Positions 1 to 6,375 of a stretch of 6,375 nt of DNA are shown here, in pieces (position 1 is the stretch's first letter; every line of letters begins with the position of its first letter). Both the position numbers and the translations under genes were made by a program. The notes under the pieces are model-generated. The model worked only from the letters and a program-made list of their open reading frames with translations. It did no database searches and had not been told where the DNA came from. Source of the DNA: Bacteroidota bacterium (lineage in GTDB: Bacteria > Bacteroidota > Bacteroidia > B-17B0 > Aurantibacillaceae); the NCBI GenBank assembly GCA_947474485.1, contig CANJJP010000099.1, positions 1 to 6,375 of the forward strand, read 5' to 3'.

Positions 1-1992
1 CGTCCTGAAACAATATTAGGAGATACTGCTATTTGCGTTAATCCAACTGATGAGCGTTATGCACATTTAAAAGGTAAGAAAGCCATTGTTCCAATGGTTA
101 ACCGTGCTGTGCCAATTATTTTTGATGATTACGTTGATGCTGCATTTGGAACAGGTGCTTTAAAAGTTACTCCTGCTCATGATATTAATGACTACAACTT
201 AGGTTTAAAACATAAGTTAGAAGTTATAGACACATTAACTCCGGAAGGAAAATTAAGCGAAGCTGCTGAGTTTTATATTGGAGAAGATAGATTCATCGTT
301 CGTAAAAAAATTGCCAAAGACCTTGAAGAAATGGGGCAAATGGTAAAAGCGGAAGACATTAAAAATAAAGTTGGAACATCAGAGCGTACAGGGGCAGTTA
401 TTGAACCACGTATTTCTGAACAATGGTTCTTAAAAATGTCGGAAATTTCTCAACCTGCATTGGAAAATGTAATGAATGATACCATTCAATTACTTCCAGA
501 GAAATTTAAAAACACTTACAAGCATTGGATGGAAAATGTACACGATTGGTGCATTAGCCGTCAGCTTTGGTGGGGACAGCGTATTCCGGCTTGGTATGAT
601 AACAAAGGAAACACGGTTGTTTGTAAAACTAAAGAAGAAGCGCTTGAGAAATTAAAAGTAGAGAACACTGATTGCAAAATTGAAGATTTAAGACAAGATG
701 AAGATGTTTTAGATACATGGTTCTCATCATGGTTATGGCCATTAACTGTTTTTGATCCTAAGATTGTACAAAACGGTTGGGAAAAAGCAAATGCCGATTT
801 AAAGTACTATTACCCTACAAATGATTTAGTAACTGCACCTGAGATTTTATTCTTTTGGGTTGCACGTATGATTATTGCAGGTTATGAATATACAGGACAA
901 AAGCCATTCTCTAACGTTTACCTTACAGGAATTGTAAGAGACAAACAAGGAAGAAAAATGAGTAAGTCATTAGGCAATAGTCCTGATCCACTTGATTTAA
1001 TTGCTAACTACGGTGCAGATGGTGTTCGTGTTGGTATGTTATTGTGTTCACCTGCAGGTAACGACTTAATGTTTGACGAATCGTATTGCGAGCAAGGAAG
1101 GAACTTTGCTAATAAAGTTTGGAATGCTTTCCGTTTAATTAAAGGTTTTGAAGTGAGCGAAACTTCGGTGGCTTCGAGTGCCTCAGCCTCCGCTATACAA
1201 TGGTTCGAAAATAGACTGAGTGAGCAAATAGAAATCATAAATGACTTATATTCTAAGTATAGAATGAGTGATGCATTGATGGCAACTTATAAATTAGTGT
1301 GGGATGATTTCTGTGCTTGGTACTTAGAAATGATTAAGCCAGATTTTGTTGATGGTAAAGCAATGCCAATTGACAGAGCTACTTTTGATGCAACCATCGG
1401 TTTCTTAGAAAGTCTATTAAAAATAATGCACCCTTGGATGCCTTTCATTACAGAAGAAATTTGGCATTTATTAAAAGAAAGAAGTGATAAGGATTGTATT
1501 ATTGTTGCAGAGTGGCCAAAATCAAAAGCAATTAACCAACAAATGATTGGTGAGTTTGAAGTATGTAAAGAGGTTGTTGCAACAATTAGAAATGTTCGTC
1601 AGCAAAAACAAATTTCTCCAAAAGAGAAATTAGAGTTGATTGAAAAATCGGAAGCACAACATTCTTACTTTGATGAGGTAGTTAAGAAATTAGCAAACTT
1701 ATCTGCTTTAACTTACACTAAAAATAATGTAGAGAAAGCATTTAGCTTTGTTGTTAAAACAACTGAATTCTACATTCCATTAGCTAACAACATTAACGCA
1801 GAAGAAGAAAAAGAGCGTATTACTAAGGAATTAGAATACAATCAAGGTTTCTTAAAATCAGTAAAAGCTAAATTGGCTAACGAAAAGTTTGTTGCAAATG
1901 CTAAACCTGAGTTGGTTGAATTAGAACGCAAAAAAATGGCTGATGCTGAATCGAAAATTAAAACGTTGAACGAACAATTATCTGCTCTATAA
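1..1992 (+). CDS. valS: Valyl-tRNA synthetase, C-terminal 663 residues (5' end outside window)
   Basis: Class I aminoacyl-tRNA synthetase that charges tRNA-Val with valine in the cytoplasm and hydrolyses mischarged Thr-tRNA. The frame is open from base 1, so the ATG at 94 is internal and the gene runs off the left edge. About 200-220 residues, including the HIGH motif, are missing compared with the usual 870-880. Visible in order (partial numbering): CP1 editing-domain signature RPETILGDTA at 1-10; KVTPAHD at 55-61, also editing domain; WCISRQLWWGQRIPAW near 183-198, where the chain returns to the Rossmann core; KMSKS at 319-323 (bases 955-969), which stabilises the transition state; a helical anticodon-binding domain with HPWMPFITEEIW; and a charged C-terminal coiled-coil arm over roughly the last 63 residues. 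The short Ser/Ala run at 389-398 is encoded by a GC-rich palindrome (see separate entry). It ends in TAA at 1990-1992. The assignment is secure. Confidence 0.97.
   Translation, partial: RPETILGDTAICVNPTDERYAHLKGKKAIVPMVNRAVPIIFDDYVDAAFGTGALKVTPAHDINDYNLGLKHKLEVIDTLTPEGKLSEAAEFYIGEDRFIVRKKIAKDLEEMGQMVKAEDIKNKVGTSERTGAVIEPRISEQWFLKMSEISQPALENVMNDTIQLLPEKFKNTYKHWMENVHDWCISRQLWWGQRIPAWYDNKGNTVVCKTKEEALEKLKVENTDCKIEDLRQDEDVLDTWFSSWLWPLTVFDPKIVQNGWEKANADLKYYYPTNDLVTAPEILFFWVARMIIAGYEYTGQKPFSNVYLTGIVRDKQGRKMSKSLGNSPDPLDLIANYGADGVRVGMLLCSPAGNDLMFDESYCEQGRNFANKVWNAFRLIKGFEVSETSVASSASASAIQWFENRLSEQIEIINDLYSKYRMSDALMATYKLVWDDFCAWYLEMIKPDFVDGKAMPIDRATFDATIGFLESLLKIMHPWMPFITEEIWHLLKERSDKDCIIVAEWPKSKAINQQMIGEFEVCKEVVATIRNVRQQKQISPKEKLELIEKSEAQHSYFDEVVKKLANLSALTYTKNNVEKAFSFVVKTTEFYIPLANNINAEEEKERITKELEYNQGFLKSVKAKLANEKFVANAKPELVELERKKMADAESKIKTLNEQLSAL
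1166..1192. repeat. REP-like imperfect palindrome inside valS
   Basis: A 27-nt hairpin read as CGG (1166-1168), unpaired T, GGCT (1170-1173), TC bulge, GAG (1176-1178), loop TGC, CTC (1182-1184), AGCC (1185-1188), unpaired T, CCG (1190-1192). The 19-nt core GGCTTCGAGTGCCTCAGCC has the bulged GGCT-TC-GA...CTCAGCC layout of REP (repetitive extragenic palindrome) elements mobilised by RAYT/TnpA_REP transposases. It is far richer in G+C than the surrounding coding sequence and encodes the low-complexity stretch S-V-A-S-S-A-S-A-S-A. REP family membership is inferred from shape; only one copy is present here, so repetition in the genome is unproven. Confidence 0.5.
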
Positions 1993-1998
1993 TTTGTA

Positions 1999-2110
1999 CC
2001 CTCGAAAAATTGCTTTTTTGTCGTTGAACTTCAAAATTAAAAGACTCACAGGCCGAAGTCTGCTGCGTTTTTAATTTATCGTTCGCCTAAAAAATCTAAT
2101 TTTTGGAGGG
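1999..2110. repeat. 112-nt long imperfect palindrome (MITE-like element or structured 3' UTR)
   Basis: The terminal arms 1999-2011 (CCCTCGAAAAATT) and 2098-2110 (AATTTTTGGAGGG) are complementary at 12 of 13 positions. Moving inward, T6 at 2014-2019 faces A6 at 2089-2094, CG at 2022-2023 faces CG at 2084-2085, AAC at 2027-2029 faces GTT at 2081-2083, and AAATTAAAA at 2034-2042 pairs perfectly with TTTTAATTT at 2069-2077. The 26-nt apex contains a further GACT (2043-2046) / AGTC (2057-2060) pair. It starts 7 nt after the valS stop and fills almost all of the gap to the next gene. No target-site duplication is visible and there is no ORF. It could be a small non-autonomous repeat, a transcript-end structure, or both; only its symmetry is directly seen. 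Confidence 0.55.
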
Positions 2111-2125
2111 GCCAAAAAAAACGAC

Positions 2126-3190
2126 GTGAAATTAAAAGACAACATACTTCAATTCCTCAAAGGAAAAAGACTTTGGCAAATAACCTTAGTCTTTTTCGGA
2201 GTTGTTGTAGTTGCGCTTTTTATGAGTTGGTTTACTTATGTATTCAGTAATCATAAAGAAAAACCGATTGACTACGCTGATAACAACATACGTATCTTTG
2301 GTCTCAATATAACAAAGAACTTAAATTTTGCTGGAGAGAGTGTTCCTCAAAACGATTTTAGTATTAAAGAAAGGTTAGATCGTGAGTTTTTAAAAAACAC
2401 GTATTGGCATTCAAACGCGCTATTACTTTTTAAACGTGCTAATCGTTGGTTCCCTGTGATGGAGCCGATTCTTAAAAAGAATAATGTTCCTGATGATTTT
2501 AAATACATTGCATTAATCGAAAGTCATTTAACCAATGCTGTTTCTCCGCAAGGTGCAACAGGCTTTTGGCAGTTTATTGAACCTACAGCTGTAAACTATG
2601 GTTTAGAAATTAATGATGAGGTTGATGAGCGTTATCATGTTGAGAAATCAACCGAAGCAGCATGCAAGTATTTCAAAGATGGTTATGCAAGATTTTGTAA
2701 CTGGACTTTAGTTGCAGCTTCATACAACTTAGGAATGGGTGGCATTGAGAATAAACTTGCCGACCAAAAAGTTAAATCATATTACGACCTTTCTTTAAAT
2801 GAAGAAACAGGACGTTATGTTTACCGCATACTTGCTATTAAAACCTTAATGCAACATCCCGAATTGTTTGGTTTTGAATTAAAGAAAAAAGACTTGTATC
2901 ATAAAATACCAACCATAAATATTAAAGTGGATAGCAGCATTACAAACCTTTCCGACTTTGCAATTATTAAGGGCTACAATCTAAAAGTATTAAAGCTTTT
3001 TAATCCTTGGTTAAGAAATGAAAGTCTAAAAAATACCGAGAAGAAAACTTACGTAATACAATTTCCAAAGAAAGAATACTTGGAAAGAGCATTTGATGAA
3101 ATTGAATTAGATTCCTTAAAGAACGCTTTAAAAATAATGAACCGAGAAAATAAATCTCCGCTCAAAGATTCAATTGTTCAACAACATTAA
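2126..3190 (+). CDS. Membrane-anchored MltD-like lytic transglycosylase (GH23/SLT domain)
   Basis: Cleaves the MurNAc-GlcNAc bond of peptidoglycan with formation of 1,6-anhydroMurNAc, probably acting in the periplasm while tethered to the inner membrane. The 354-residue product has a basic N-terminus and one hydrophobic segment at about 17-39. The SLT domain (about 105-245) shows the catalytic Glu132 in ALIESHL, GATGFWQF at 143-150 (the GxxGxWQF motif), and the AASYNLGMGG substrate-groove motif at 197-206. The region from about 264 to 315 (a segment ending LKLFNPWLR, then TYVIQFPKKEY) resembles the degenerate LysM-like tail of many Bacteroidota MltD homologues. The GTG at 2126 is the first start codon after the in-frame TAA at 2072. 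The next ATG, at 2222, lies inside the membrane segment and would destroy it, so GTG is preferred. GGAGGGG lies about 14 nt upstream, rather far for a ribosome-binding site. It converges with the pseudogene downstream, 7 bp apart. Confidence 0.88.
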   Translation: MKLKDNILQFLKGKRLWQITLVFFGVVVVALFMSWFTYVFSNHKEKPIDYADNNIRIFGLNITKNLNFAGESVPQNDFSIKERLDREFLKNTYWHSNALLLFKRANRWFPVMEPILKKNNVPDDFKYIALIESHLTNAVSPQGATGFWQFIEPTAVNYGLEINDEVDERYHVEKSTEAACKYFKDGYARFCNWTLVAASYNLGMGGIENKLADQKVKSYYDLSLNEETGRYVYRILAIKTLMQHPELFGFELKKKDLYHKIPTINIKVDSSITNLSDFAIIKGYNLKVLKLFNPWLRNESLKNTEKKTYVIQFPKKEYLERAFDEIELDSLKNALKIMNRENKSPLKDSIVQQH

Positions 3191-3197
3191 AACTTAC

Positions 3198-3610
3198 TCA
3201 ACGATTTAAATAGCGATTGACCTTTTTACCGGTTAATTGCAAAGTAAGCTCAAATCCTCCTCTACCCTTATTTTAGCTATTTAAGTATGTCGTTATAATA
3301 TCATAACTCATACGAATTACAGCATTATCCTTTTTAAATCCAAACTGTAAAAGCATCGCATCTTTTACTCTGTAGTTCAAACCAAAAAAAACATCATACT
3401 TTGTTTCACTTGGGTTTTTAATAGTGTAATAACCTAAACACCAAATATTAAAATCATATGCTTTTGCCTAATTCATATACATTAACATTGGAACGACTTT
3501 TATCTTCTCATTAATTACATAATCACAACCCAACTGCAAATTAATTTTCATTGGTAAACGAAACTTATTAGCGGAAAACGACTCTGAAGCCATTGGCACA
3601 TGATAGTATT
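3198..3610 (-). pseudogene. PorP/SprF-family outer-membrane protein, C-terminal remnant with two in-frame stops
   Basis: Found by reading the minus strand through stop codons. From about 3605 a single frame gives KYYHVPMASESFSANKF, then INLQLGCDYVINEKIKVVPM, a stop TAG (3470-3468), AKAYDFNIWCLGYYTI, GLNYRVKDAMLLQFGFKKDN, SYDIITTYLNS, a stop TAA (3275-3273), and NKGRGGFELTLQLTGKK, ending with TGA at 3200-3198. The closing pattern (GLNYRVKDA, QFGFK, a SYD strand, GRGGFE) is characteristic of the C-terminal beta-strands of PorP/SprF proteins, which accompany type IX secretion and gliding adhesins in Bacteroidota. About 135 codons remain of a protein normally near 300 residues; the signal peptide and N-terminal half are gone. 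Two nonsense codons without any frameshift suggest fairly recent decay. Upstream it is joined, in a different frame, to adhesin sequence. The family call is from recognition of the sequence pattern. Confidence 0.78.
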
Positions 3611-4522
3611 TGTAACAATAAAGCTTAAACTATCTGTATACAAATGAACCGCATTTTGAGTCGTAGCATTCGTTGATTCACCAAAACTCCATGAGTAAGA
3701 AATAATATTACCGATAGAAGCATCTGTAAAACTAACTGAGTCATAATCGCGGACCGATAGGATAGTGAAATCTGCTACTGGTAAAGGATTAACAACAACT
3801 GTTTTAGTAATTGAGTCTTCACGACCAATTCCTGCTGTAATATGCAATGTAACTGAATAAGTTCCTGAGGTTGTATAATTAACACTTGGATTTTGAACCG
3901 AAGTAGTATCACCATTTCCTAATTCCCAAAACCAAGTTGAAACTGTTCCACCAGAAACACTTGAACTATCCTAGAATTGAACTGCAAGTCCAAAACAAAC
4001 ATTAGTTGCATAAAAATCTGCCAGTGGAACTGCATTTCTATAAACAAACATTGTATCTGTTACTACATTACAGTTTCCATTACCTGATGTGGTCACTACA
4101 AATCTTAATGTGTCACCATCAATTACATTAAGAATATATGAAGCTACAAGGGAAGAATCATGAGGAGTAAATGTTCCTATTCCAATTGTTGTCCAAAGCG
4201 CGTCAACCGGAATTGTATTTATACTTCCAACCAAATTAACCTTTAATAAACCACCGCAAACAATTACATCATTAACTGCATCAACTTTAGAAGCTGGTGT
4301 AATTGTTACCACAATCGAATCAGCAGTTGGAGTACAAGCATTAAATGGTGCAAGCGTTAATTGCACTGTTCCATTAATTACATCTTGAATTCTTGGAGTG
4401 TACATTGCATCTAAAGTAGAATCATTTGGATTAAATGTACCATCGCCGTTACTTGTCCAAACACCCTCTCCTGTTCCTCCTTTTACAATTCCATTGTTTG
4501 TAGAATTAAACAAGGAATCAAA
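3611..4522 (-). pseudogene. Remnant of a large T9SS-type surface adhesin (Ig-like repeats plus PKD domains)
   Basis: One minus-strand frame, opened by a stop at 4525-4523, runs from about 4522 to the joint near 3611 and is interrupted only by TAG at 3973-3971. It encodes an internal piece of a secreted adhesin of the SprB/PKD kind. There are two related repeats (VWTSNGDGTFNPNDSTLDA and LWTTIGIGTFTPHDSSLVA) 88 residues apart. They are followed by PKD domain 1 (about 4030-3785, with WFWELGNGDTTSVQNPSVNY and SGTYSVTLHI) and a truncated PKD domain 2 (about 3784-3615, with SWSFGESTNATTQNAVHLY). There is no signal peptide, no C-terminal secretion or gliding-associated domain, and no plausible start. 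The last PKD strand (SLSFIVTNT) breaks off and the frame then reads 20-odd nonsense codons through PorP/SprF sequence to a TGA at 3550-3548. This is a decayed fragment, not two short genes. Confidence 0.8.
4043..4462 (-). repeat. Two diverged Ig-like adhesin repeats (88-residue period)
   Basis: Within the adhesin remnant, residues starting VWTSNGDGTF (from about 4462) and LWTTIGIGTF (from about 4195) head two homologous modules. Both have the pattern W-T-x(2,3)-G-x-GTF-x-P-x-DS-x-L, then a hydrophobic strand and a Cys-containing segment ending in an alternating valine strand (DSIVVTI; DTMFVYR). Modules of this kind are common in very long Bacteroidota surface proteins. The nucleotide copies are well diverged, so the array is old. 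Confidence 0.6.
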
Positions 4523-4525
4523 TTA

Positions 4526-4734
4526 ATTTTAAAATGTTAAAAAATTATCAAACGTTAATTTAATTAACATTCGCCCAGTAACTAATTTAAACAAAATTTA
4601 TTTTTTTCTGAAAAAATTAATGTTTTGAAGAATCACTAAAAAAATAGACAAAAGGGGAAAATACAGAACAAAAGAAATAAGCCATCCAATATTACATAGT
4701 CTTTAATATTAATGGCTTTATAAGGTTTGTAAAT
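4526..4734. other. AT-rich non-coding gap
   Basis: Very A+T-rich stretch between the adhesin remnant and the end of the hydrolase gene. No frame on either strand gives recognisable protein. It contains the hairpin described separately at 4679-4718 and a short AT palindrome GTTAATT-T-AATTAAC at 4554-4568, which is unremarkable at this base composition. It presumably once held the upstream part or flank of the adhesin gene, now deleted. Confidence 0.5.
4679..4718 (-). terminator. Probable hairpin terminator of the rhomboid-hydrolase operon
   Basis: Arms AAGCCAT (4679-4685) and ATGGCTT (4712-4718) pair over 7 bp. After a small asymmetric bulge (CC versus A), AATATT (4688-4693) pairs with AATATT (4705-4710), leaving an 11-nt loop. 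It sits 17 nt beyond the TAG of the minus-strand hydrolase gene. In minus-strand direction the hairpin is followed by a U-rich run (TATTTCTTTTGTT). The stem is AU-rich and the U tract is broken, so strength is uncertain. Confidence 0.5.
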
Positions 4735-5496
4735 CTATACTTCTAACTGCATACCATCAAAAGCAAGCTTAATATTTGAAGGTAACTCCAAACTTATATC
4801 ATCATGTTTACCCAATTGATGAGACAAGTGCGTAAAATATGTTTGTTTAGCACCCAATTCTTGGGACAATTCAATAGCTTCCTGCAAAGTAAAATGAGAC
4901 ACATGCTTTTCTCTTCTTAAAGCATTTAGAACTAAAAAATCTAAACCTTTTAATTTATTCTTTTCACTTTCTACGATACGATTTGCATCCGTAACATAGG
5001 CAAAATTATTTATACGAAAAGCTTTTACAGGCAAACGATAATGCATTACATCAATTGGAATAAATGTTGTTTTATTAATTGTAAAAGGCACAGTGGTAAT
5101 TTCGTGTAAATCAATTTCAGGAATACCTGGGTACTTTATTTCGCTAAAAATATAAGCAAATTCTCTCCGAATAGCAGCTTCAACATTTTTATCCGCCCAC
5201 ACATCAACTCTTTTCTTATTCAGATAATTAAAAGCTTTTACCTCGTCTAATCCAGCAATATGATCTTTATGCTCATGAGTGAAAATTACAGCATCTAATT
5301 TTTTTGTTTTCGCTCGTAACAATTGTTGACGAAAATCTGGGCCTGAATCAATTACAAAAGTAGAACCTTGATCTTCAATTAAAATAGAACTTCTTAATCG
5401 TTTATCTTTTTCATTTGTAGAAATACAAACATCACAATCGCATGCAATAATAGGCACGCCTTGTGATGTTCCGGTTCCTAAAAAAGTTATTTTCAT
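4735..5496 (-). CDS. PhnP-like metallo-beta-lactamase-fold hydrolase
   Basis: A 253-residue metallo-beta-lactamase-fold enzyme of the PhnP/COG1235 group, whose characterised members are phosphodiesterases (E. coli PhnP opens phosphoribosyl 1,2-cyclic phosphate). The actual substrate here is unknown. The N-terminal MKITFLGTGTSQGVP is the family signature. THEHKDH at 73-79 supplies His74, His76, Asp78 and His79; His152, Asp170 and His223 (FTHLSH) are the likely remaining ligands of the dinuclear metal site. Cys19, Cys21 and Cys24 in ACDCDVC match the structural zinc site known in PhnP, with His231 a candidate partner. No phosphonate genes are nearby, so a phosphonate role is not supported. No signal peptide, so cytosolic. 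The ATG overlaps the TAA of the rhomboid gene by one base (TAATG), implying translational coupling. Ends in TAG at 4737-4735. Confidence 0.88.
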   Translation of the reverse strand: MKITFLGTGTSQGVPIIACDCDVCISTNEKDKRLRSSILIEDQGSTFVIDSGPDFRQQLLRAKTKKLDAVIFTHEHKDHIAGLDEVKAFNYLNKKRVDVWADKNVEAAIRREFAYIFSEIKYPGIPEIDLHEITTVPFTINKTTFIPIDVMHYRLPVKAFRINNFAYVTDANRIVESEKNKLKGLDFLVLNALRREKHVSHFTLQEAIELSQELGAKQTYFTHLSHQLGKHDDISLELPSNIKLAFDGMQLEV

Positions 5497-6155
5497 TAAA
5501 AAACAGTTAATATTTCTTTAAAGAAAGTAACAAATACTCGTTCTTCCAAATTGGGGTTTGCAATAATTAAATCTAATATTCCAGTAAAGAAAAAACCGAA
5601 AACTGCACCCCATGCATGAGCACCATGCGCAACACTATCACCTTTTCTTTTATCCATATAAAAACTATATGCCAAATACAGTAAACCAAAAATCCAAGAA
5701 GGTATTTTTAAAAATGGGATAAAAATAATTCCCATATTACTTGTTGGACTTAATAGAATAGTACTAAAAACAAGTGCACTTACAGCACCACTTGCGCCTA
5801 CAGCATTATAATACTGATTATTTTTATGACGATAATAATCAACAATAGAAGACGCGTAAATCCCACCTGTATACAACAAAATATAAGCTAGAGAAGAGAA
5901 TTTTTCGAATAACTGTGGGAAAAACGCTTTTTCTAAAATACCACCAAATGAATACAAAACGAACATATTAATCATTAGATGACCATAATCACTATGCAAA
6001 AACGCATGTGATAAAAAACGATACTTTTGGTTAAAGTGTTTTATTGCATAAGCGTTAAACATGTACTTTTCAAACACTGTTCTATTAGAAAAAGCATATA
6101 ATGAAAAGCCAATGCAGGCTAACAAAATTGTTATGGTAACTATTGGAAAAGCCAT
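5496..6155 (-). CDS. Rhomboid-family intramembrane serine protease
   Basis: A 219-residue polytopic inner-membrane protein that should cleave transmembrane substrates within the bilayer by a Ser-His dyad. Hydrophobic segments lie at about 4-22, 57-75, 87-104, 119-137, 140-166 (probably one re-entrant plus one helix) and 178-198, fitting the six-helix bacterial core. Catalytic Ser122 is in AVGASGAVSA (the GxSG motif). The partner His180 is in HGAHAWGAVFG, equivalent to the GAH motif of GlpG. SHAFLHSDYGHLMINMFVLY at 49-68 carries His59 and Asn63, matching the oxyanion-side H and N of GlpG. All catalytic elements are present, so it is probably active. It is the first gene of a two-gene minus-strand operon with the PhnP-like hydrolase. 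The ATG at 6155 is the natural start, just before the first membrane helix. The physiological substrate cannot be told. Confidence 0.92.
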   Translation of the reverse strand: MAFPIVTITILLACIGFSLYAFSNRTVFEKYMFNAYAIKHFNQKYRFLSHAFLHSDYGHLMINMFVLYSFGGILEKAFFPQLFEKFSSLAYILLYTGGIYASSIVDYYRHKNNQYYNAVGASGAVSALVFSTILLSPTSNMGIIFIPFLKIPSWIFGLLYLAYSFYMDKRKGDSVAHGAHAWGAVFGFFFTGILDLIIANPNLEERVFVTFFKEILTVF

Positions 6156-6375
6156 TATAAATTATTAATGCGAATTTACGTAATATAAATCATTTGATAC
6201 AAACAAATTATAAACGTAATTATTTAGTAATTAGTACAATATTTCGTTTATTTGAGTATCATAACAAAAAATTATTAAACATTATAACACAATTATCCAA
6301 AAGTCTAAATAATTAAAAAATACGGAAAGGAACATGCATCTGTAAGGTCTCTAAACTTCTTTAAAAAGAATTAGC
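6156..6375. other. AT-rich upstream region of the rhomboid operon, no gene seen
   Basis: All frames at the right edge close within a few codons or give only very short peptides, and no RNA gene is recognisable. By position it should hold the minus-strand promoter for the rhomboid operon. A weak candidate in the Bacteroidota style is TTTG (on the minus strand in ATAATTTG, about 6201-6208) followed 16 nt later by TATATTAC, which only partly matches the TAnnTTTG consensus and has a short spacer. I do not treat this as a confirmed promoter. Confidence 0.35.

Noticed and set aside
94..96. ATG as the start of the valyl-tRNA synthetase
   Set aside because: The same frame is open back to base 1 and encodes the conserved RPETILGDTA editing-domain motif, so this Met is internal.
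1008..1238. 76-codon minus-strand open frame opposite valS
   Set aside because: It lies wholly within the well-supported valS gene, has low-complexity translation and no recognisable domain; it is an antisense shadow.
3548..3847. Stand-alone 99-residue PKD protein
   Set aside because: The frame continues upstream in the same register through a stop into the rest of the adhesin, and its last 20-odd codons are PorP/SprF sequence read out of frame. It is a piece of a pseudogene.
3273..3973. Alternative genetic code or stop read-through rescuing the adhesin and PorP/SprF frames
   Set aside because: The hydrolase uses TAG and the synthetase, transglycosylase and rhomboid genes use TAA as normal terminators, and both remnants also lack essential ends.
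3971..4513. Stand-alone 180-residue secreted protein
   Set aside because: No signal peptide, no natural start (an apparent TTG in mid-domain), and it ends inside a PKD domain that continues past the stop in the same frame.
4554..4568. Perfect palindrome GTTAATT-T-AATTAAC as an operator
   Set aside because: The surrounding DNA is extremely A+T-rich, so a 7-bp AT palindrome is expected by chance, and there is no adjacent gene start for it to control.
6300..6375. Short minus-strand peptide ends at the right edge (for example RSLETLQMHVPFRIF before a TAA)
   Set aside because: Each candidate frame is closed by a stop within a few codons of the edge, so no gene entering from the right can be supported.
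1..6375. CRISPR array, tRNA/rRNA genes, insertion sequences, defence genes
   Set aside because: No regularly spaced direct repeats, tRNA-like cloverleaf, transposase or defence-family protein was seen on either strand.

Overview
The window looks like a low-GC Bacteroidota chromosome, probably a Flavobacteriales or Cytophagales-like lineage. This rests on three observations: strong A+T bias, remnants of a type IX secretion/gliding-type adhesin together with a PorP/SprF-family protein, and the weak or absent Shine-Dalgarno sequences typical of the phylum. No species can be named from the sequence.

Layout. Positions 1-1992 (+) are the C-terminal three quarters of valyl-tRNA synthetase, entering from the left edge. 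A 134-bp gap follows, and nearly all of it (1999-2110) is one long imperfect palindrome. Positions 2126-3190 (+) encode a membrane-anchored MltD-like lytic transglycosylase. From about 4522 down to 3198 on the minus strand lies a decayed locus. It holds the middle of a large repeat/PKD-domain surface adhesin and, after a fusion joint near 3605-3620, the C-terminal part of a PorP/SprF-family outer-membrane protein. The two parts carry three in-frame stop codons, but the reading frame within each part is otherwise intact. After an AT-rich gap with a hairpin terminator, a minus-strand two-gene operon follows: a rhomboid intramembrane protease (6155-5496) and a PhnP-like metallo-beta-lactamase-fold hydrolase (5496-4735), joined by a one-base stop/start overlap. 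The last 220 bp are AT-rich and non-coding, and are the likely promoter region of that operon.

The intact genes are housekeeping or cell-envelope functions and do not form one pathway. No defence, mobile-element or biosynthetic system is visible. The points worth a second look are two repeat-like structures and the pseudogene. One structure is a GC-rich REP-like hairpin sitting in frame inside valS. The other is the 112-nt palindrome just after valS, whose right arm ends in the only purine-rich ribosome-binding-like sequence ahead of the transglycosylase. The pseudogene appears to be an adhesin/SprF-type gene pair collapsed into one remnant.
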